From Patescibacteria group bacterium (GTDB lineage: Bacteria; Patescibacteriota; Minisyncoccia; Phycocordibacterales; PALSA-1337), in contig JAMDBV010000027.1 of assembly GCA_023487965.1 (NCBI GenBank), positions 1 to 9,425 of the forward strand: a DNA stretch of 9,425 nt. Direction: 5' to 3'. Shown here one piece after another: positions 5,884 to 9,425 of this stretch. Every line of letters starts with the position of its first letter. Positions within the stretch are counted from its first letter, which is position 1. A program made the translations under genes and the position numbers. The notes beneath the pieces were generated by a model. The model did no database searches. It saw nothing but the letters and a program-made list of their open reading frames with translations, and had not been told where the DNA came from.

Positions 5884-6708
5884 ATGTCTAAGGCGTTAAT
5901 TGTTATAAGGCCAAAGAAAATATTCCGCCTATCTGATCTAAAGGAAATTTGGAATTACAGAGAACTTCTATATTTTTTTAGTTGGAGGGATCTGAAGGTG
6001 CGATACAAGCAAACCGTCGTCGGTATCTTGTGGGCAATAATACAACCATTTATTACAATGGTTGTATTCAGTGTCTTCTTTGGTAGTCTAGCCAAGGTTC
6101 CGTCCGACAACGTTCCTTACCCCATCTTTGTCTACACGGGTCTTCTATTCTGGCAATTTTTCTCAGATTCTCTGGGTGATGTAAGTAATTCTCTTATCGG
6201 CAATCAATCAATCATTACCAAAGTTTATTTTCCGAGACTGATTTTGCCAATATCATCTGTCATAACAAAATTAGTTGATTTATCAATAGGTGCAGTCATT
6301 CTGGCCGGGCTTATGATTTACTATCACATCACTCCTACCGTTACGAGTCTTGCGGTAATACCCGTCGTCTTGATTATAACTTTTATGTCAGCTGTCGGCC
6401 TTGGCCTTATATTGGCAGCAACAAATGTAAAATATCGAGACGTGCGCTATGCCCTACCATTTTTTATCCAACTTCTTATCTTTGTAACCCCTGTTATATA
6501 TCCCGCCTCTATTGCCGGTAAATATTCAAAAATCCTAGCATTGAATCCAATGATGGGTGTGGTACAGAATGCTCGTGCAGTTTTGCTTGGTACCACAGAA
6601 GTCAATTGGACTCTCATTGCCACTTCTCTTATCGGTTGCATAGTGCTTCTATTTGTCGGTATATACGTATTCAAAAAGGTCGAGAGGTATTTCGCAGATA
6701 TTGTCTAA
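5884..6708 (+). CDS. wzm: ABC-2 type polysaccharide export permease (Wzm/TagG-like)
   Basis: A 274-residue integral membrane permease that, with the next gene's ATPase, exports a lipid-linked polysaccharide across the cytoplasmic membrane. The length is normal for Wzm/TagG/RfbA. Visible family marks are RDLKVRYKQTVVGILWAIIQ (35-54, amphipathic entry into the first helix), NVKYRDVRYALPFFIQ (181-196), TPVIYP (202-207) and LNPM (220-223). About six hydrophobic helices lie near 47-68, 79-93, 127-147, 153-180, 190-207 and 245-263. The ATG at 5884 has no clear Shine-Dalgarno sequence, and no better start is present. Seven bases separate its stop from the wzt start, so the two are one operon. A perfect 12-bp hairpin lies inside the coding region at 6039-6068. 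Confidence 0.95.
   Translation: MSKALIVIRPKKIFRLSDLKEIWNYRELLYFFSWRDLKVRYKQTVVGILWAIIQPFITMVVFSVFFGSLAKVPSDNVPYPIFVYTGLLFWQFFSDSLGDVSNSLIGNQSIITKVYFPRLILPISSVITKLVDLSIGAVILAGLMIYYHITPTVTSLAVIPVVLIITFMSAVGLGLILAATNVKYRDVRYALPFFIQLLIFVTPVIYPASIAGKYSKILALNPMMGVVQNARAVLLGTTEVNWTLIATSLIGCIVLLFVGIYVFKKVERYFADIV
6039..6068 (+). repeat. Perfect 12-bp inverted repeat inside wzm
   Basis: AATACAACCATT (6039-6050) and its exact reverse complement (6057-6068) enclose a 6-base loop. It lies in the codons for the first transmembrane segment, about 155 bases after the start codon. The mRNA could form a stable stem-loop here. It has no T-run, so it is not an intrinsic terminator. Confidence 0.7.
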
Positions 6709-6715
6709 ATAATAC

Positions 6716-7978
6716 ATGGAACCAATCATTGAGATCAAAAATATAGGCAAGAAATATAACATCATCCATGAACGTGGTGGCTATGTCACATTTAGAGACG
6801 TGATTACAAACGTTATCATGCGACCCCTCTTATTTGCCAAAACCAAAGCTATGCGAGCGGTTGGTTTGGAAAAGAAGGAAGAGTATTGGGCACTCAGAGA
6901 CATATCCTTGAATGTGAATCGCGGTGAAGTCATCGGCATAATCGGCGCAAACGGTGCCGGCAAATCGACCCTGCTGAAGATACTATCGCAAATAACCCCT
7001 CCCACAGAAGGAGAAATAGTCATTCGTGGCACGATAGGTTCTCTACTGGAAGTTGGTACAGGATTTCATCCAGAACTCACCGGTCGAGAAAATATATTTT
7101 TGAACGGGGCTATATTGGGTATGACTCGTGCCGAAATCGCCAAGAAATTTGATGCCATCGTTGAATTCGCCGGTATCTCCAAATTCATAGACACGCCAGT
7201 CAAACGTTATTCAAGTGGTATGTATGTACGTCTAGCCTTTTCAGTCGCCGCTCATATGGAACCAGACATACTCCTAGTAGATGAAGTCTTGGCAGTTGGT
7301 GACGCCGAATTTCAGAAGAAATGTTTGGGCAAGATGGAGGAGGTCACAGAAAAGAATGGCCGAACAATAATTTTTGTGAGTCATAATATGGGTGCTATCG
7401 AACAGTTATGCGATCGTTCAATCTTATTGAAAAATGGACGAATATTAAGAAGTGGTCCAACAAGAGAGATTGTCTCTTTTTACATGAATAATGATAAAAA
7501 TTTAAAATCAGTCATAGAATATCCGCAAGCAACCTCAACCAAAGGTGTCTCGATAAAAAAGGTTTCTATTCTTGATGACCATGGTAACCCGTCATCAAAT
7601 TTATCTACAACAAATGAATTTTCATTTGAAATTGAATATGAGGTATTCCAAGAAACCTCAGGAGTTATGCTAAATTGCATTATATATAGTGAAGGTGAAA
7701 TTCTTTTAAATTGGTCAGATGCAGATTCTCACGGAAAATTGATCACTTATGATACTGGAATATATAAAACAAAAGTAACCATACCCTCTTTACTATTAAA
7801 TAATGGTTTTTATTATGCAGAAGTTTCAATCAAAAGACCCGGGATTGAATTCTTAGACAGAAAGCAAAATATTTCCTTTGAAATGAAATCTGAAAATGAT
7901 CCCAGAAATGAAATATATAACAACCAGATACCAGGAAAAATCATTCCTCCTTTAAAATCTACTACCCAAAAGATATAA
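6716..7978 (+). CDS. wzt: Polysaccharide ABC transporter ATP-binding protein with C-terminal substrate-recognition domain (Wzt-like)
   Basis: The ATPase partner of the Wzm-like permease, 420 residues, cytoplasmic at the membrane. The nucleotide-binding domain (about 1-255) has Walker A GANGAGKST (77-85), the Wzt-type EVGTGFHPELTGREN (112-126) in place of a standard Q-loop region, signature YSSGM (165-169), Walker B ILLVDEVLAVGD (185-196) and the H-loop His223 (VSHNM). Residues about 265-420 form an added beta-rich region (for example FSFEIEYEVF) that fits the Wzt C-terminal carbohydrate-binding domain. In characterised Wzt proteins this domain reads the modified chain terminus. The ATPase part is about 50% G+C while the C-terminal part falls to about a third, suggesting the recognition module was exchanged. 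The gene follows wzm by 7 bases, and its TAA is immediately followed by the next gene's ATG. Assignment of the C-terminal domain is by position and composition, so it is less certain than the ATPase. Confidence 0.93.
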   Translation: MEPIIEIKNIGKKYNIIHERGGYVTFRDVITNVIMRPLLFAKTKAMRAVGLEKKEEYWALRDISLNVNRGEVIGIIGANGAGKSTLLKILSQITPPTEGEIVIRGTIGSLLEVGTGFHPELTGRENIFLNGAILGMTRAEIAKKFDAIVEFAGISKFIDTPVKRYSSGMYVRLAFSVAAHMEPDILLVDEVLAVGDAEFQKKCLGKMEEVTEKNGRTIIFVSHNMGAIEQLCDRSILLKNGRILRSGPTREIVSFYMNNDKNLKSVIEYPQATSTKGVSIKKVSILDDHGNPSSNLSTTNEFSFEIEYEVFQETSGVMLNCIIYSEGEILLNWSDADSHGKLITYDTGIYKTKVTIPSLLLNNGFYYAEVSIKRPGIEFLDRKQNISFEMKSENDPRNEIYNNQIPGKIIPPLKSTTQKI

Positions 7979-8720
7979 ATGATTAAAAAGGTTAAAAAAT
8001 TACTTAGATCGACTGTATTAAAGTTATCAGGCTTTGATTTAAGTTCATTAAGAACGCAAGTTACCGATGATTTCGTGGATCAAAAAAAAATATTGCATGG
8101 ACGTAATGTAATCACAATTTTTGACGTTGGGGCCAACGTTGGACAAACTACAAAAAAATACAGGAAGCTGTTTCCCAAAGCAACTATTTACGGATTTGAA
8201 CCATATCCATCATATTTTTCATGAATACGCTAAAGATTTTAGCGCCGATAAAAGGATAAAACCGTTCAACATTGCACTGTCTAACAACAACGGCAAATCA
8301 TTGTTTTATATAAATGATAACCATTATACAAATTCATTAATGCCTATAAATAAGAATAATGGTAAAGACACTCTTTCAAACATTACTATAGATAAAATTG
8401 ACGTAACAACAGAAACTATTGATTCTTTCTGCTTTAGAAATGGCATAGATCAGATCGATATATTGAAGATCGACGTTCAAGGGGGAGAATTACTTGTCCT
8501 TGAGGGAGCAAAAGATAAACTAAAAAATGGCGAGGTAACGCTTATATACACCGAGGTTGAATTTTCCCCTCTTTACGTCAATCAACCTCTATTTAACGAT
8601 ATAGAAAAATATTTGCTAGAATTCGGTTTTAAGTTAAATAAGATATATTATGAAAAAAATAATGTCTCAGGAAAATTTATATCAGGAAATGCGATATTCA
8701 CAAAAGAGTTACTTAAATAA
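7979..8720 (+). pseudogene. FkbM-family SAM-dependent methyltransferase, interrupted by a one-base frameshift
   Basis: Two overlapping frames join into one 246-residue FkbM-type methyltransferase, which would O-methylate a sugar or similar substrate. Frame one (from the ATG at 7979) gives the SAM-binding motif TIFDVGANVGQTTK (46-59) and YGFEPYPSYF (71-80), then Ser and a TGA at 8222-8224. The other frame continues as HEYAKDFSADKRIKPFNIAL and later DILKIDVQGGELLVLEGA (160-177), the second FkbM hallmark. Removing one T from the T5 run at 8215-8219 restores a continuous protein. This may be a sequencing or assembly error, a real inactivating mutation, or homopolymer slippage. The start abuts the wzt stop with no gap. 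The gene is very AT-rich (14 of 60 G+C at 8641-8700). The second frame alone has an ATG at 8121, but that is an out-of-frame artefact of the first half. Confidence 0.85.
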
Positions 8721-8733
8721 ATTTCAATAAAAT

Positions 8734-9425
8734 ATGCAATACTTTAGTCAATATAATCAAGATCAGTTTCTAGATCGGAACGTATTCAAAGGCAAAAAAG
8801 GTGGATTTTTTATCGAACTTGGAGCCGATGACGGAGTAACGCATAGCAACACTTTGTTTTTCGAACGTGAACATGGGTGGAAAGGGATATGTATCGAACC
8901 AAGAAAAGAACCATACGAGCTATTGAAAAAAAACAGAAGGTGTTACTGCGAAAATGTTTGTGTGTCTGACAAACCAGAAAATGCGTCATTTCTCTCTATT
9001 GACGGCTTCGGAGGCCAACTTAGTGGTCTTGTTGATAAGCTGGAAAAAAAGCATCTTGATAGGATAAATAGCACCTCGCTCAACACAAATACATTCAAAA
9101 TCGACTGCGTCACGTTGGGATATCTAATGCATAAGTACCATACGGAATCTGTTGATTATTTGAGCCTTGATACCGAAGGCGGAGAGTTGGATATATTGAA
9201 AAGCTTAGATTTCAAAAATCACAATATTAAAGTTATATCGGTTGAAACAACTACGGTGAACAAAAAGATTGGACAGTTTATGCGAAAAGTCGGCTACAGG
9301 CTTGCAACAAAGATTAAAATCGATGAAATATACATACTTCGTGGATGTGAATATGATGAATATCATGACCCGTCAATCAAAAAAATGAAAAGGTTGTATA
9401 ACGACTTAAAAAGATACGTATCCCT
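8734..9425 (+). CDS. FkbM-family methyltransferase, 3' end outside the window
   Basis: An open frame from ATG 8734 to the window edge (230 codons, no stop) encodes a second SAM-dependent methyltransferase, different in sequence from the preceding one. It starts MQYFSQYNQDQFLD, the 'SQYxQDxFL' opening typical of one FkbM subgroup. It then has the SAM motif FFIELGADDGVTHSNTLFFE (25-44), GICIEP (51-56), FKIDCVTL (121-128) and VDYLSLDTEGGELDILKSLD (140-159). It lies 13 bases after the previous stop and has no Shine-Dalgarno sequence. Tandem FkbM genes behind wzm-wzt suggest methylation of the exported glycan, either internally or as a chain-terminating cap. The exact substrate cannot be told from the sequence. 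Confidence 0.9.
   Translation, partial: MQYFSQYNQDQFLDRNVFKGKKGGFFIELGADDGVTHSNTLFFEREHGWKGICIEPRKEPYELLKKNRRCYCENVCVSDKPENASFLSIDGFGGQLSGLVDKLEKKHLDRINSTSLNTNTFKIDCVTLGYLMHKYHTESVDYLSLDTEGGELDILKSLDFKNHNIKVISVETTTVNKKIGQFMRKVGYRLATKIKIDEIYILRGCEYDEYHDPSIKKMKRLYNDLKRYVS

Noticed and set aside
8213..8224. Programmed ribosomal frameshift in the FkbM gene
   Set aside because: The required shift skips one base, and no classical slippery heptamer, stimulatory pseudoknot or internal Shine-Dalgarno sequence is evident. A T-run error or slippage is simpler.
7979..8720. Two separate small genes (7979-8224 and 8121-8720)
   Set aside because: Each alone is half of a methyltransferase: one has the SAM motif, the other the second conserved motif. 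They join at a homopolymer, so they are one interrupted gene.

Overview
The window looks like a piece of a small-genome bacterial chromosome, most likely from the candidate phyla radiation (Patescibacteria, perhaps a Parcubacteria-like lineage). This rests on the combination of a Wzy_C-type ligase carrying a long TPR tail, a MurB-SecA gene pair, several starts without a Shine-Dalgarno sequence, and a short palindromic repeat of the 'DPRLREDD'-coding kind inside secA. It is an inference from gene style; no rRNA marker is present.

Layout. Positions 1-761 hold two non-adjacent pieces of secA in opposite orientation, joined near 192-197: an internal piece on the + strand (1-197) and the N-terminus on the - strand (761-192). 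This junction is probably an amplification or assembly chimera, or else a real inversion with a deletion. Next on the - strand come murB (1907-795), a 323-base intergenic region (1908-2230) unusually rich in structure, a large O-antigen-ligase-like membrane protein with C-terminal TPRs (4621-2231), and a fused nucleotidylyltransferase / GHMP-type sugar kinase (4713 to about 5804). Divergently, on the + strand, lies a tightly packed operon: wzm-like ABC permease (5884-6708), wzt-like ATPase with a C-terminal beta-rich domain (6716-7978), an FkbM-family methyltransferase broken by a one-base frameshift (7979-8720), and a second FkbM-family methyltransferase that runs off the window (8734-9425).

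How the genes fit together. From 2231 to the right end the window reads as a surface-glycan locus. The kinase/nucleotidylyltransferase fusion could activate a sugar (sugar to sugar phosphate to NDP-sugar). The FkbM enzymes could methylate sugars of the chain. Wzm/Wzt would export a lipid-linked glycan, with the Wzt C-terminal domain recognising the chain. The ligase-like protein would transfer or polymerise glycan outside the membrane. murB and secA are housekeeping genes (peptidoglycan precursor synthesis and protein export).

Base composition falls sharply partway through wzt. Hand counts give 32 of 60 G+C at 6901-6960, 21 of 60 at 7501-7560, 19 of 60 at 7621-7680 and 14 of 60 at 8641-8700. 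This suggests that the substrate-specific half of the locus has a different history from the transporter core.

The least expected items are the nucleotidylyltransferase-kinase fusion with an unusually compact kinase domain, the structured murB leader beginning at a predicted transcription start, and a compact promoter-hairpin-terminator unit behind the ligase gene that could be a small RNA.
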